Assembly: GCA_964229355.1 (NCBI GenBank)
Contig: CAXRDE010000005.1
Span: 124,001-188,000 of the forward strand
Length of the DNA: 64,000 nucleotides
Reading direction: 5' to 3'
DNA from: CAXRDE01 sp964229355
GTDB lineage: Bacteria > Cyanobacteriota > Sericytochromatia > UBA7694
Part shown: one piece after another, positions 23,851-33,381 of the stretch
Numbering within the stretch: the first letter of the stretch is position 1
Layout of the letters: every line of letters starts with the position of its first letter
Notes under the pieces: generated by a model
The model's database searches: none
Seen by the model: only the letters and a program-made list of their open reading frames with translations
Told to the model about the DNA's origin: nothing
Translations under genes and position numbers: made by a program

Positions 23851-26310
23851 ATGTCAAACTGGCCTGAAATCAATCTTTCGTCACCGGATGCAGAGACCCA
23901 TGCATTGGCAGAAACTCTGGGGGTTTCTCCTTTTTTGGCGCAATTGCTCAAAAACCGTGACCTGGATGCCCACGAAGCCCGTCTTATGTTGGCCGAGGTG
24001 CCGTCGCTGCACTGGCCAGAGCCCGACTTCACTCAGGATTTACAGGAACTATTTTCAAAGCTGCATCGTGAAAACGCGCTGATTGCAATCTTTGGAGATT
24101 ATGATGCCGACGGTTTAAGTGGCTCATCGGTATTGCACAGTTTTCTAAACGAAGCCGGTTTTGCGGTGACCACCCAACTGCCCACGCGCTCACAGGGCTA
24201 TGGGCTGAACCCAACGACACTGCAAGCCCTGATTGACGAGGGGCATCAACTGCTCATTACCGTAGATTGTGGCATTAGCAACCGCGAAGAAATCGCTTTT
24301 TGTCGGGCCCAGGGCATGGAGGTGATCATCACAGACCACCACGGCCTGCCCGAAATACTGCCCGAAGCCCGCTTTATATTACACCCTCAGGTCCTTGACA
24401 TTGAAGCCTTGCAAAACCTGTCGGGGGCAGGCATGGCCTACTGGCTCACCTGTTTACTGGCTCCTGCTTTCCCGCAGGCTCCAGCTCCCGAGACGCGTCT
24501 TGACCTGGCGGTTCTCGGCACCCTGGCAGATATGACTCCTTTACGGGGTCTCAATTTTGCTCTGGCAAAACGGGGGCTACAGGCGTTTCAAAAAACCCAG
24601 CGACAGGGGCTACTGGCCTTATGTCAGCTCAAAAACATTGTTTTAGAAACCTTAACCGAAGACGACCTCACCTTTCGCCTGATTCCACTACTCAATGCCG
24701 CCGGGCGTATTGACTCTCCGAAGCCCGCGCTGGATCTGTTATTGGCTCCCACCGAAAACGAAGCAAAGCAATTGGCAACGGAGCTAGAGTCGCTCAATAG
24801 GCAACGGCAACACTACTGCCAGGAAGTCTTGCAGTCCGCCCAGGCAAAACTTCAGGGTCACACCGGTCAGACCATTGTCCTGGCCGACGCCCAATGGCCC
24901 CACGGTGTCCTGGGCATTACCTGCTCCCAACTTCTGGGGGAATATCACCAGCCGGTAGTCCTCATGGCCATTGAAGAAGGAGGCCAGATTGCCAAAGGCT
25001 CCATTCGCGCCCCGGAAGGCTACCACGTGCTCCAGGCACTTCAGCAATGCCAACATTTATTATTGAAGTTTGGCGGCCACGAAATGGCCGGCGGTTTTAG
25101 CATTAATACTGCCCGTATTGCTGATTTTGCACAGGCTTTTGACAGGGCTTGTCAGTCTCAACAAGGGGAATACACCCATCACATTCAGGTGGACATGGCC
25201 TTGAACCCGCGTTTGCTCAGCCTTGATCTCTGGAAAGAGACCCGGCAACTGGCCCCCTTTGGCGTGGGCAACCCCGCTCCCCTTCTGATGAGCTTAAAAG
25301 CACCACTCAGCGACGTTAAACCCGATAAAAAATCCCAGACCCATTTGTTTGCCCAGCTGGGCTCCGATATCCGCGTTAAAGCCTGGGGTTCCTGGCAAGC
25401 TGAGTATGTCAGAGCCTCGTCCTTCGACCTGATTTATCGCCTGGAACGTAACCGTTGGCGCGGCAAAGACAAGTTAGAACTTACCCTGGAGCACCTTCGG
25501 GTTTCTCCTGCCCAACCCGCGCCGCGCGCCCCCCAGACATCCACACCCCGCGAGACAGTCCCGCCACCCCCAGCCACCGTACGCGCCGTTGTGCCCAAAC
25601 AACCAGCTCGCCGCCTACAAAGCCCCTACCCCGCTCAGCCGCTAACCCCCAGTGCGTATCTTCCCGGCTTTTTTAGCGCGGGAGGAGAGTGGTGGCAGGT
25701 GCCCGAGGTGCGGTATACCGATTTGCCTGAACCAGGGGCCCATTGGCATGATATGCGCCACCACAGTGAGTCCCCTGAATATAGCGTGCAGTACCATCTC
25801 AGCTGTCCCGCCCATGCGGTCTTAAAAACCGCAAAACCCGGTGAATTTTCGGGCCTCTTATTGGGGGAGCTCCCCCCCCAGGGGCAGCTCGAACACTACC
25901 GGCACAGTTTCCATAATATTTATCTTACCGCTCAAACCAGCCCCACCCCTTTGCCTCACTTTACTCAGTTGCAGCAAGTCATTCAGTGGCTCGGAGAACC
26001 GCAGAATGCAGGAACGCCCCTACGTAGCGCCCTGGATCTCGCCCAGATGATGCATTGGGATCGCTATCAGGCAAAAATCTGCCTCAGAGCCTTGTGTGAT
26101 CTGGGGCTCTTGACATATGATAGGGAACGTTATTGTTTAAGTTATAAGAATCAAGCCTATCATTTGGAAAACAGCGTGTTTTATCAGGAAGAAAAAGCTT
26201 TTTGGCAAGCCCGTCAAAGCGCCCAGCGCCTGTGGCATCACCTCTCCTTTGAGCGGCTCAAAAATTTATTAATTCAGGAAGCTTTCCATGACACAGACTC
26301 TCTCCCATGA
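23851..26310 (+). CDS. recJ: Single-stranded-DNA exonuclease RecJ with C-terminal extension
   Basis: An 819-residue protein. Residues ~1-560 are canonical RecJ: GDYDADGLSGSS with Asp83/85/87, TVDCGISN, the DHH triad at 162-164, NAAGRID, and the DHHA1 motif FGGHEMAGGFS near 407. It degrades single-stranded DNA 5' to 3' in recombination and repair. After a Pro/Thr-rich linker (~560-610) comes an extra ~210-residue region. Its last part, from about 704 (QVIQWLGE...MMHWDRYQAKICLRALCDLGLLTYDRERYCLSY), reads as a winged helix. Standard RecJ is about 570 residues, so this is a clear addition. The apt start lies 23 bases inside its 3' end. Confidence 0.95.
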   Translation: MSNWPEINLSSPDAETHALAETLGVSPFLAQLLKNRDLDAHEARLMLAEVPSLHWPEPDFTQDLQELFSKLHRENALIAIFGDYDADGLSGSSVLHSFLNEAGFAVTTQLPTRSQGYGLNPTTLQALIDEGHQLLITVDCGISNREEIAFCRAQGMEVIITDHHGLPEILPEARFILHPQVLDIEALQNLSGAGMAYWLTCLLAPAFPQAPAPETRLDLAVLGTLADMTPLRGLNFALAKRGLQAFQKTQRQGLLALCQLKNIVLETLTEDDLTFRLIPLLNAAGRIDSPKPALDLLLAPTENEAKQLATELESLNRQRQHYCQEVLQSAQAKLQGHTGQTIVLADAQWPHGVLGITCSQLLGEYHQPVVLMAIEEGGQIAKGSIRAPEGYHVLQALQQCQHLLLKFGGHEMAGGFSINTARIADFAQAFDRACQSQQGEYTHHIQVDMALNPRLLSLDLWKETRQLAPFGVGNPAPLLMSLKAPLSDVKPDKKSQTHLFAQLGSDIRVKAWGSWQAEYVRASSFDLIYRLERNRWRGKDKLELTLEHLRVSPAQPAPRAPQTSTPRETVPPPPATVRAVVPKQPARRLQSPYPAQPLTPSAYLPGFFSAGGEWWQVPEVRYTDLPEPGAHWHDMRHHSESPEYSVQYHLSCPAHAVLKTAKPGEFSGLLLGELPPQGQLEHYRHSFHNIYLTAQTSPTPLPHFTQLQQVIQWLGEPQNAGTPLRSALDLAQMMHWDRYQAKICLRALCDLGLLTYDRERYCLSYKNQAYHLENSVFYQEEKAFWQARQSAQRLWHHLSFERLKNLLIQEAFHDTDSLP

Positions 26311-26824
26311 AGAAGCCCTTAAGCACTATATCCGGGATGTGGCTGACTTTCCCAAGCCCGGTATATTATTTAAAGACATTACCCCCCTGCTTAAGTCCCC
26401 TGAAGCCCTTAAACGCATCGTACAAGCAATGGTTGAAGTCTGCGAAACCGATCGTCCCGATTATATCGCCGGGATTGAGTCCCGCGGTTTTATTCTGGGA
26501 ATGCCGCTGGCCCATGAGCTCAATGTGGGCTTTATTCCTGTCCGCAAAGCGGGCAAGTTACCTGCTGCCACCTATCGCCAGGAGTATAGCCTCGAATACG
26601 GCACTGACGTGTTAGAGATTCACCAGGACGCCATTGAGCCCGGTAAAAAAGTGTGGGTCATTGATGACTTGCTCGCTACCGGAGGTACCGCTGCAGCCAC
26701 CTTAGCCCTGCTGGAGCAAACCGGAGCCGACGTACTGGGCATGTTATTTGCCATTGAATTAAATTTCTTAAACGGACGGGAGAAACTGTCGCCTTGCAAG
26801 ACGATCAGCCTGATGAAGTACTAA
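26288..26824 (+). CDS. apt: Adenine phosphoribosyltransferase
   Basis: A 178-residue purine salvage enzyme that makes AMP from adenine and PRPP. The N-terminal RDVADFPKPGILFKDITPLL and IESRGFILG motifs, and the PRPP loop VWVIDDLLATGGTAAA (residues ~120-135), are diagnostic. The length is normal. It begins inside the end of recJ and its own end overlaps the rel gene by 31 bases, so recJ-apt-rel forms one transcription unit. The recJ-apt-rel order is seen in many bacteria. Confidence 0.96.
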   Translation: MTQTLSHEEALKHYIRDVADFPKPGILFKDITPLLKSPEALKRIVQAMVEVCETDRPDYIAGIESRGFILGMPLAHELNVGFIPVRKAGKLPAATYRQEYSLEYGTDVLEIHQDAIEPGKKVWVIDDLLATGGTAAATLALLEQTGADVLGMLFAIELNFLNGREKLSPCKTISLMKY

Positions 26825-29133
26825 AACAAAAACGCCCACGTCTTGATTTAGACTGGAACGAAAATTTGGAAGCCGACTACCCGCCCTATGTGGCCAGTCT
26901 GATGCGCCACTTGCGCACCAAACTGAGCTATGCAAGCCCTGAAGACGTCACCCTCGCGCGCAAGGCTTTTTTTGTGGCCTATGAACTCCACAAGCATCAA
27001 ACCCGTAAATCTGGCGAGCCCTATATTATTCACCCCTACGAGGTGGCCCTGATTCTCACCGAGCTGAACGCAGGGGGCGAAACCCTGGCTGCAGGCTTTT
27101 TACACGACATCTTAGAAGACACCGACTTCACCAACGAAGAGATGACCGAAGCCTTTGGTGAAACCGTCTGCCATCTGGTGGATGGGGTGACCAAGCTCAG
27201 CAAATTCTCATTCTCCTCCACTGAAGAGCGCCAGGCAGAAAACTTCCGCCGCATGTTTGTGGCCATGGCCAAAGACATTCGCGTGGTCATTATTAAGCTG
27301 GCGGACCGCCTACACAATATGCGCACCCTCGATCACATGAAAGAAGAAAAGCAAAAAAAGATCGCTCAGGAAACCCTCGATATTTTTGCACCCCTGGCCC
27401 ACCGCCTGGGAATCGGTCGCCTCAAATGGGAGCTAGAAGATCTGTGCTTGCGCTACCTTCACCCTTCTGAGTACCTCAAAATCTCACAACAGCTGTCACA
27501 AAAGCGTGCCCTGCGAGAAGAAACCCTGGGCGAAGCCGTCGATGTTTTAAAAAAGGGGCTTATTGAGTTAGGCCATAACTTCTACGTGGGTGAAGAAAAC
27601 CCCGAAAGCGCCCGTCAAAAAGGCAAACAAATTCAAATTTTGAGCCGTGTAAAAAACTTTTATAGCATCTACAACAAAGTGTTTGCTAAAAATAAAGAAT
27701 TCACCGATATTTATGATTATTACGGCCTCCGGGTGCTGGCGCCTACCGAAACCGACTGTTACACCGTGTTGGGTATTGTTCACGCCATTTGGAAGCCTAT
27801 CCCCGGACGTTTTAAAGACTACATTGCCATGCCCAAGCAGAACATGTATCAGTCATTGCATACCACCGTCATGGGCAAAAGCGGGCAACCCTTAGAGGTG
27901 CAAATTCGCACCTATGAGATGGAGCAAATTTCAGAGTTCGGGATCGCCGCCCACTGGAAATACAAACAGGGCAACAAAGGCTCTAAGACAGACTTACAAC
28001 TCACGTGGTTGCGCCAGTTATTGGATTGGCAAAATGACCTTAAAGATGCCGAAGAGTTTATGGACAACGTCAAAGAAAATCTCTTTGAAGACGATGTCTA
28101 TGTGTTTACCCCCCAGGGCGATCTGCACGTGCTGCCTCGGGGCGCCACGGCCGTAGACTTTGCCTATAAAATCCACACCCAGGTAGGCAATCGCTGCATT
28201 GGCGCAAAAATGAACGGGCGCATTATTTCATTGCCCACACCCCTCGAAAATGGCGCTCAGGTAGAGATCCTGACCAGTAAAAACGCTCAGCCCAATCTGG
28301 GCTGGTTAAACTTCGTAATCACCAACCAGGCGAAAAACCAGATTCGGAAGCACTATAAAAAAGAGCAGCGTGAAGACAACATCAAACGGGGCCGAGAACT
28401 TTTAGAGTCTGAGTTTGGCAAAGAGGGCCTTGAAAACTTTCTCAAGTCCAAAAGCATGGATGAGTTGGCACAGCGGTTTAATCGCAATTCAGTAGATGAC
28501 TTATTGGCCACCGTGGGCTATGGGGAAATCACCCCCCGCCAACTGCTCAACCGCGTTCGCACCGGCCCCCTCAATCCCGATAAACTGCCCAGGTCTGCCG
28601 AAAAAGTGCTGGGTGAAACAGTCCCTCAGGGGCGCTTGCGCCGGGCCGATAAACAGCGAGAAAAAGGCCTCTTAATTGCCGGAGAGCCCGGTGTCATGGC
28701 GTTTTTCCCCAAGTGCTGTACACCCGTTCCCGGCGAACCCATTATTGGGGTCGTCACCCGAGGCAAAGGCGTTGCGGTTCACTCCAAAGAGTGCCCAAAT
28801 CTGGGGCAGGTGAACGAAAAACGCTTTATTCCCGCCAGTTGGGGCATCATGAACAATGAAACCTACCCTGTGGAATTGGAAATTTTCACCATTGATCGCC
28901 GCGGACTGCTCAAGGAGGTCATTACCCGACTCAGCGACAACAAAATTAACATTTTGGCCGCCAACATCAATACGAACCAGGACAAAACCGCCAAGTTAGA
29001 TCTGGTGGTGGAAGTTTCAAACATTGAAGAGCTGAGAAAAATCATGCAGAAGCTGCGTCAGATGAGCGATGTGCTCAGTGTGAATCGGGTCATTAAAATG
29101 TCAAGAAGCATGAAAAAAGCCACAAAAAAGTAA
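26794..29133 (+). CDS. relA: Bifunctional (p)ppGpp synthetase/hydrolase (RelA/SpoT family)
   Basis: A 779-residue RSH protein. The HD hydrolase domain has HKHQTRKSGEPYIIHP and the HD pair His104-Asp105 with the ED of HDILEDT, so hydrolase activity is expected. The synthetase domain carries DYYGLRVL and RFKDYIAMPKQNMYQSLHT. A TGS domain (VYVFTPQGDLHVLPRGATAVDFAY) lies near 430-490, with a zinc-finger-type KCCTPVPGEPIIGVV segment near 635 and a C-terminal ACT domain. It sets alarmone levels in starvation. The start is TTG 26794, inside apt; no ATG precedes the conserved region, so coupling to apt seems likely. Confidence 0.95.
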   Translation: MQDDQPDEVLKQKRPRLDLDWNENLEADYPPYVASLMRHLRTKLSYASPEDVTLARKAFFVAYELHKHQTRKSGEPYIIHPYEVALILTELNAGGETLAAGFLHDILEDTDFTNEEMTEAFGETVCHLVDGVTKLSKFSFSSTEERQAENFRRMFVAMAKDIRVVIIKLADRLHNMRTLDHMKEEKQKKIAQETLDIFAPLAHRLGIGRLKWELEDLCLRYLHPSEYLKISQQLSQKRALREETLGEAVDVLKKGLIELGHNFYVGEENPESARQKGKQIQILSRVKNFYSIYNKVFAKNKEFTDIYDYYGLRVLAPTETDCYTVLGIVHAIWKPIPGRFKDYIAMPKQNMYQSLHTTVMGKSGQPLEVQIRTYEMEQISEFGIAAHWKYKQGNKGSKTDLQLTWLRQLLDWQNDLKDAEEFMDNVKENLFEDDVYVFTPQGDLHVLPRGATAVDFAYKIHTQVGNRCIGAKMNGRIISLPTPLENGAQVEILTSKNAQPNLGWLNFVITNQAKNQIRKHYKKEQREDNIKRGRELLESEFGKEGLENFLKSKSMDELAQRFNRNSVDDLLATVGYGEITPRQLLNRVRTGPLNPDKLPRSAEKVLGETVPQGRLRRADKQREKGLLIAGEPGVMAFFPKCCTPVPGEPIIGVVTRGKGVAVHSKECPNLGQVNEKRFIPASWGIMNNETYPVELEIFTIDRRGLLKEVITRLSDNKINILAANINTNQDKTAKLDLVVEVSNIEELRKIMQKLRQMSDVLSVNRVIKMSRSMKKATKK

Positions 29134-29140
29134 AGTCCGA

Positions 29141-29162
29141 CCCGATTTACCCCGCTATCGGG
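29141..29162 (+). terminator. Weak hairpin after the recJ-apt-rel unit
   Basis: CCCGAT (29141-29146) and ATCGGG (29157-29162) form a 6-base stem with a 10-base loop just after the stop of the rel gene. No T run follows, so termination by this hairpin alone is doubtful. Confidence 0.3.
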
Positions 29163-29226
29163 ATGATTCTTGAAGCAAAAATCGGTTACAATTTGACATA
29201 ACCACCTGATCAAAGGAACGTCTGCT

Positions 29227-30582
29227 ATGTTGAGTCGTCGCTATTGGAGTCAATCTACCCTTTCATTGTGTACTACCCTGGGATTACTCAGTGTGATCAG
29301 CAGTTGTGGAGACAATAAACAACCACCACCGGTGGGAGCCATTAACGGTCAAATTCCCGGTGCGCTGCAACCCCTACCCGGCACCGATCCCAATTTTGTA
29401 GACCCCAATTTCGTTGATCCCAACTTTGTCGACCCCAATGCCCCTTACGACCCTGCCCTGGATGCAGGTATTGACGCGGGTGTGGGTGTGAACCCGGGTA
29501 CCCCGACTGATCCGGGCCTTACGGACCCAGGTGTGGATCCTGGCGCAGACCCCGGAAGCGATCCAAACTTCAACCCGCCTGACACAGGGGCCGTTGGTGA
29601 AGATGTACCCGGTGGTGAAGCCCCTGTGGGTGGAGATAACCCCTATATCGGCGACGCCCCTGACGACGGTAGCGATTTACTGGGTGACAGCGGCGATTTG
29701 CCTGACTTAGGAGGCGACGTCTTTGGCAGTGAGCCACCTGCCGCAGACCCCAGCAAAGGAAATACGTTTCTGGGCATTGTCAAAAACCCCAAAGTGAATT
29801 ATCTGAGCGGTTTAGCCAGCAGTGGCAATCAGATTTACATGGGTCATTACAATGACGGCATCATAAACAATGACCGCTATATCCGCAGTTTTAATCTGGG
29901 CGATGGCACCACCAATGACGTGAGTATCTACAGTCAGTTTCGCGATGGTGATAACCCTACCCGTCTCATTGCGGGCGTGAGTATTGCCAACGGTGAGCTG
30001 TGGGCCACCCTCAATGAACCCGACGGCAGTGGCTTTAACGTTTTTCGTTATAGCAGTTCAGGCACAAAAATTAAAACCTATAGCGTGGGCCAGGCCGGCC
30101 TGGGAGATATCGCCGTCGGTGGCGGTAAAGCCTTTATTGCCAGTCCCGCCGATCAAGGGGTGGTGAGCTTAGATATTCAAAGCAGTCAGGCCAACCTGAT
30201 CAGCTCAGGATCTCCCGCTGGCCTCGGCGTCGACGGCAGCGGTAATGTATGGGTTACCGTCAACGGAGAAATTGTTCAATACAATGGCAGCACGGGCAAT
30301 GAAATGCTCCGCTTTAATGGCGCAGGGAAAAACGGAAGTGGTAAAGCCATTTCAAACATCGGAGACGTGGCTGTAGACCCCAATAACGGCGATGTGTACG
30401 TGGTTTCTGGCTCTGGCCCAGGCACCGTTATTGCTCGCTACGACTCCCGTGGTAACTATATTCACAGCTTTGGTAATTCGAATTTAAGCAGCCCCAAAGG
30501 ACTCGCCATAGGCTCCAATGGACACCTCTATGTCAGCGACAGTCAACTGGGTGCAGTGATTGCCTTTGATGCTGGAAAATAA
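29227..30582 (+). CDS. NHL beta-propeller lipoprotein
   Basis: A 451-residue protein with a lipoprotein signal ending in a lipobox-like SVISSC motif (Cys near residue 27), so it should be lipid-anchored in the envelope. Residues ~50-180 are a low-complexity Asp/Pro/Gly/Asn linker that includes three exact DPNFV repeats. Residues ~185-450 are NHL/propeller-type repeats, for example LGIVKNPKVNYLSGLASSG and GDVAVDPNNGDVYVVS. No catalytic residues are seen. The long acidic linker would hold the propeller away from the membrane; a surface interaction role is an inference. Confidence 0.8.
   Translation: MLSRRYWSQSTLSLCTTLGLLSVISSCGDNKQPPPVGAINGQIPGALQPLPGTDPNFVDPNFVDPNFVDPNAPYDPALDAGIDAGVGVNPGTPTDPGLTDPGVDPGADPGSDPNFNPPDTGAVGEDVPGGEAPVGGDNPYIGDAPDDGSDLLGDSGDLPDLGGDVFGSEPPAADPSKGNTFLGIVKNPKVNYLSGLASSGNQIYMGHYNDGIINNDRYIRSFNLGDGTTNDVSIYSQFRDGDNPTRLIAGVSIANGELWATLNEPDGSGFNVFRYSSSGTKIKTYSVGQAGLGDIAVGGGKAFIASPADQGVVSLDIQSSQANLISSGSPAGLGVDGSGNVWVTVNGEIVQYNGSTGNEMLRFNGAGKNGSGKAISNIGDVAVDPNNGDVYVVSGSGPGTVIARYDSRGNYIHSFGNSNLSSPKGLAIGSNGHLYVSDSQLGAVIAFDAGK
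29386..29439 (+). repeat. 15-base tandem coding repeat (DPNFV x3, then DPN)
   Basis: Three consecutive 15-base units encode Asp-Pro-Asn-Phe-Val at 29386-29430, followed by a partial fourth unit (Asp-Pro-Asn) to 29439. Codons differ between units, so the repeat is kept at protein level rather than being a recent DNA duplication. Confidence 0.85.
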
Positions 30583-30639
30583 AGGGAAAAAGCTCAGGCT
30601 CGTCCCATGAACTGCCGCCATACCCTTGCCGCTTAACTT

Positions 30640-32895
30640 ATGCGAAATCAAACTCAATTTAGGCCCTACCGACCTGACTCTTTTCAGAAGCCACAGTCCC
30701 CGATTAAACAAAAACGAAACCGTGTCAGTCACCTCCTATGGCAAACCTTCCGCTGGACAGCTCGCCTGAGCACCTTGCTGATCTTACTGGTTCTAACCAG
30801 TGTCAGCGGCGCTTTTTTTGGCATGAAAAAGAACTTTCAACATCTTCCTCAGGTCTCCCGTTTAGAATATTATGCTCCCGTAGAAAGCACCGAGATCCTC
30901 GATGCCCAGGGCAAATTACTGTATAAGCGCCACGGCGAAGAAAACCGCAAGGTGGTGGCCCTGCAAGAAATTCCCCTGCACGTACAGCGGGCCGTTATCG
31001 CCGCCGAGGACGCACGCTTTTATGAGCATAAAGGGGTCGATGTCAAAGGGTTGGCCCGGGCCTTAAAAGTCAACCTGGACGAAGGCAATGTGGTGCAAGG
31101 GGGAAGCAGCATTACCCAACAGGTGGTCAAAAACTTATTCTTGACCCCTGAGCGGACAGCGCAACGAAAACTGGCGGAAATGTGGATGGCCCTTCAGGTG
31201 GAGCAGCGGTATTCTAAGGCGCAAATTTTAGAGCTGTACCTGAATCAGGTGTACTGGGGCCACAATGCTTATGGCATTCAAGCCGCCGCCACCAACTACT
31301 TTGGCAAATCCGTCAAGCAACTGAATGTGGCCGAAGGCGCCCTTTTAGCGGGCTTACTTACCGGGCCAGAGCTTTATTCTCCTTATCACAACCCCAAAGG
31401 AGCCAAAGAGAGACAACGGCTTACCCTACAGCGCATGGTGGACACCGGTCACCTGACCCCCGGTGAAGAAAAAACAGCCTTAGCCACTCCCCTGAAGTAT
31501 CCGGGAATTAAAGAAGGGAGCATGAAAGCCCCTTATTTTACCTCTTATGTTTTGGCCATGCTCAAAGAAAATTATGGCAACAGCCAGGCCTACAAAAATG
31601 GTCTGAAAGTCTATACGACGCTCAATGCGGACTGGCAAAATCAGGGCGAAGCCCTATTAAGAAAGCACGTGGCCGCCAATCGCCGCTCACGGGTTTCTGA
31701 AGGAGCACTGGTCGCCATTGAAAACCAAACCGGATTTGTACGCGCCATTGTAGGCGGCACGGGTTATCACAAAAGTCAGTTCAATCGTGCCTGGCAGGCT
31801 CAACGTCAACCCGGATCAGCCTTTAAGCCTTTTGTTTACTTAACAGCCTTTGCCCGGGGCTATCGCCCGGAGCACATTGAGATAGATGAACCCATTCGCT
31901 ACCGCAAAGGATCTTACAGTTGGCAGCCCAAAAACTATGCCGGGGGTTACAGTGGCCCCATTACCCTACAACGCGCCCTGGAGCGCTCCAATAATATTGT
32001 AGCGGTCAAATTGGCCGAGCGGGTGGGCAACGGCAATGTGATTGAAACAGCCCATCGTCTGGGCATTCGCTCCCCCTTACGCAACGTGTGGTCACTGGCC
32101 CTGGGCCCCAGTGAGGTCACGCCCCTGGAAATGGCGAGTGCCTACCGTACCATTGCCCAGGGGGGTGATTACTTAGCGCCCACTCCCATTCTTTGGATTG
32201 AAGATCGTTTTGGCAATATTATCGAAGACAACCGGCACCGCCAGCCTGAAAACGTGTACAGTCGCAGCGCCACAGAAATGTTAATCCCTTTAATGGTGGG
32301 CGTTATTGAGCGGGGAACTGCCCCACAGGCCCGTATTGGACGCCCTGCAGCAGGCAAAACCGGGACCACCAGCGACAACAAAGACGTGTGGTTTGTGGGC
32401 TTTACCCCGGACATTACCACGGCCGTGTGGGTAGGAAATGACAAGCCCCAAACCCTTTATGGAGCCACCGGCGGGCGTATTGCAGCGCCCCTTTGGGCCC
32501 AATTCATGCGCTACGTTCACAAGGGTGTTCCACCCCATAAATTTGCGTTTATGAAAGGATTGCCCGTCTTTAAAGGTGTGGCCATCAACACCGATGAAAC
32601 CGGAAACTTTGAAGCGCAGTATGAACGCCTAAGCCCCTCTGCCGAACCCAGTGTGGATCCCTTTCTGGTCAACCCCAACACCTTTGAGGTGAAACCCGAA
32701 GATCTCGATGTGAACCTGGCGGATATTCCTGTGACTTTACCTTCAAGCGCTCAACTTCCACCCAATAGCGCTCCGATTCACCAGGGCATTACCAACCCCC
32801 AATCCCCCACCCAGGCCCAGGATCAGAAGGTGGTTTCGGAGCTCGATCAATTACTCAAAGAGCTCGATCGCTTAGAGGTGCCCAACGGCAATTAA
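30640..32895 (+). CDS. Penicillin-binding protein 1A (class A, bifunctional)
   Basis: A 751-residue inner-membrane protein with a short cytoplasmic tail and one transmembrane helix at ~42-62. The GT51 transglycosylase domain has the catalytic Glu123 in AAEDARFYEH and QGGSSITQQ..KN near 153-165. The transpeptidase has the SxxK motif at Ser393-Lys396, the SNN motif at 450-452 and KTGT at 573-576. It polymerises and crosslinks peptidoglycan in the periplasm. The last ~100 residues are a Pro/Asp-rich tail outside the family core. Its length is usual for PBP1A. The preceding gene ends 57 bases upstream. Confidence 0.95.
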   Translation: MRNQTQFRPYRPDSFQKPQSPIKQKRNRVSHLLWQTFRWTARLSTLLILLVLTSVSGAFFGMKKNFQHLPQVSRLEYYAPVESTEILDAQGKLLYKRHGEENRKVVALQEIPLHVQRAVIAAEDARFYEHKGVDVKGLARALKVNLDEGNVVQGGSSITQQVVKNLFLTPERTAQRKLAEMWMALQVEQRYSKAQILELYLNQVYWGHNAYGIQAAATNYFGKSVKQLNVAEGALLAGLLTGPELYSPYHNPKGAKERQRLTLQRMVDTGHLTPGEEKTALATPLKYPGIKEGSMKAPYFTSYVLAMLKENYGNSQAYKNGLKVYTTLNADWQNQGEALLRKHVAANRRSRVSEGALVAIENQTGFVRAIVGGTGYHKSQFNRAWQAQRQPGSAFKPFVYLTAFARGYRPEHIEIDEPIRYRKGSYSWQPKNYAGGYSGPITLQRALERSNNIVAVKLAERVGNGNVIETAHRLGIRSPLRNVWSLALGPSEVTPLEMASAYRTIAQGGDYLAPTPILWIEDRFGNIIEDNRHRQPENVYSRSATEMLIPLMVGVIERGTAPQARIGRPAAGKTGTTSDNKDVWFVGFTPDITTAVWVGNDKPQTLYGATGGRIAAPLWAQFMRYVHKGVPPHKFAFMKGLPVFKGVAINTDETGNFEAQYERLSPSAEPSVDPFLVNPNTFEVKPEDLDVNLADIPVTLPSSAQLPPNSAPIHQGITNPQSPTQAQDQKVVSELDQLLKELDRLEVPNGN

Positions 32896-32991
32896 AAAAC
32901 CGTGAATTTTATTTTCATTTGCGCACATTCCCTGTAAGGGATGGTATGATATTCACGTTCCAAGCCAAACACAGTAAGGAGAATGAACACC

Positions 32992-33231
32992 ATGGCCTAT
33001 ATTATTACGTCACCCTGCGTCGAAACCAAAGATGCAGCGTGTGTTGAAGTTTGCCCCGTAGACTGTATTCACACCGACGATGATGCTCCTCAGTACTATA
33101 TTAACCCTGATGAATGCATCGACTGCGGTGCCTGTGCGCCTGTTTGTCCTGTAGAAGCCATCTTCCCCGAAGAAGATGTTCCTGAAGAGGATGAGTCCTT
33201 CATCGCCACCAACGCAGAATACTTCGAATAA
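32992..33231 (+). CDS. Ferredoxin, 7Fe/8Fe bacterial type
   Basis: A 79-residue acidic ferredoxin. The N-terminal cluster region has ITSPCVETKDAACVEVCPVDCIH, and a second cluster has the standard CIDCGACAPVCPVEAI. The spaced first set (Cys, then Cys-x3-Cys and Cys-Pro) is typical of 3Fe-4S plus 4Fe-4S or 2[4Fe-4S] ferredoxins. It would shuttle electrons in the cytoplasm. The start is set by the ribosome site: TAAGGAG ends 1 base before ATG 32983 but 10 bases before ATG 32992, so the second is right. A -10-like TATGAT lies upstream near 32944. A hairpin follows the gene. Confidence 0.93.
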   Translation: MAYIITSPCVETKDAACVEVCPVDCIHTDDDAPQYYINPDECIDCGACAPVCPVEAIFPEEDVPEEDESFIATNAEYFE

Positions 33232-33269
33232 AGCCTTTTGGGCGATATCGATTTCGAAGGTGTTTACAG

Positions 33270-33295
33270 GCACCGCCTCCATTGCGGGGCGGTGC
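33270..33295 (+). terminator. Terminator-like hairpin after ferredoxin
   Basis: An 8-base stem, GCACCGCC (33270-33277) with GGCGGTGC (33288-33295), and a 10-base loop, followed by TCTTGCTT. The stem is strong and GC-rich while the T tract is broken. It probably ends the ferredoxin transcript. Confidence 0.6.
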
Positions 33296-33381
33296 TCTTG
33301 CTTAAATCGATGTGAGCAAGCTCACACACAGCTGTCAAAATGAAGTTACAATAAAAGGTAAAGCTTTGCAGAAGGTATGCT

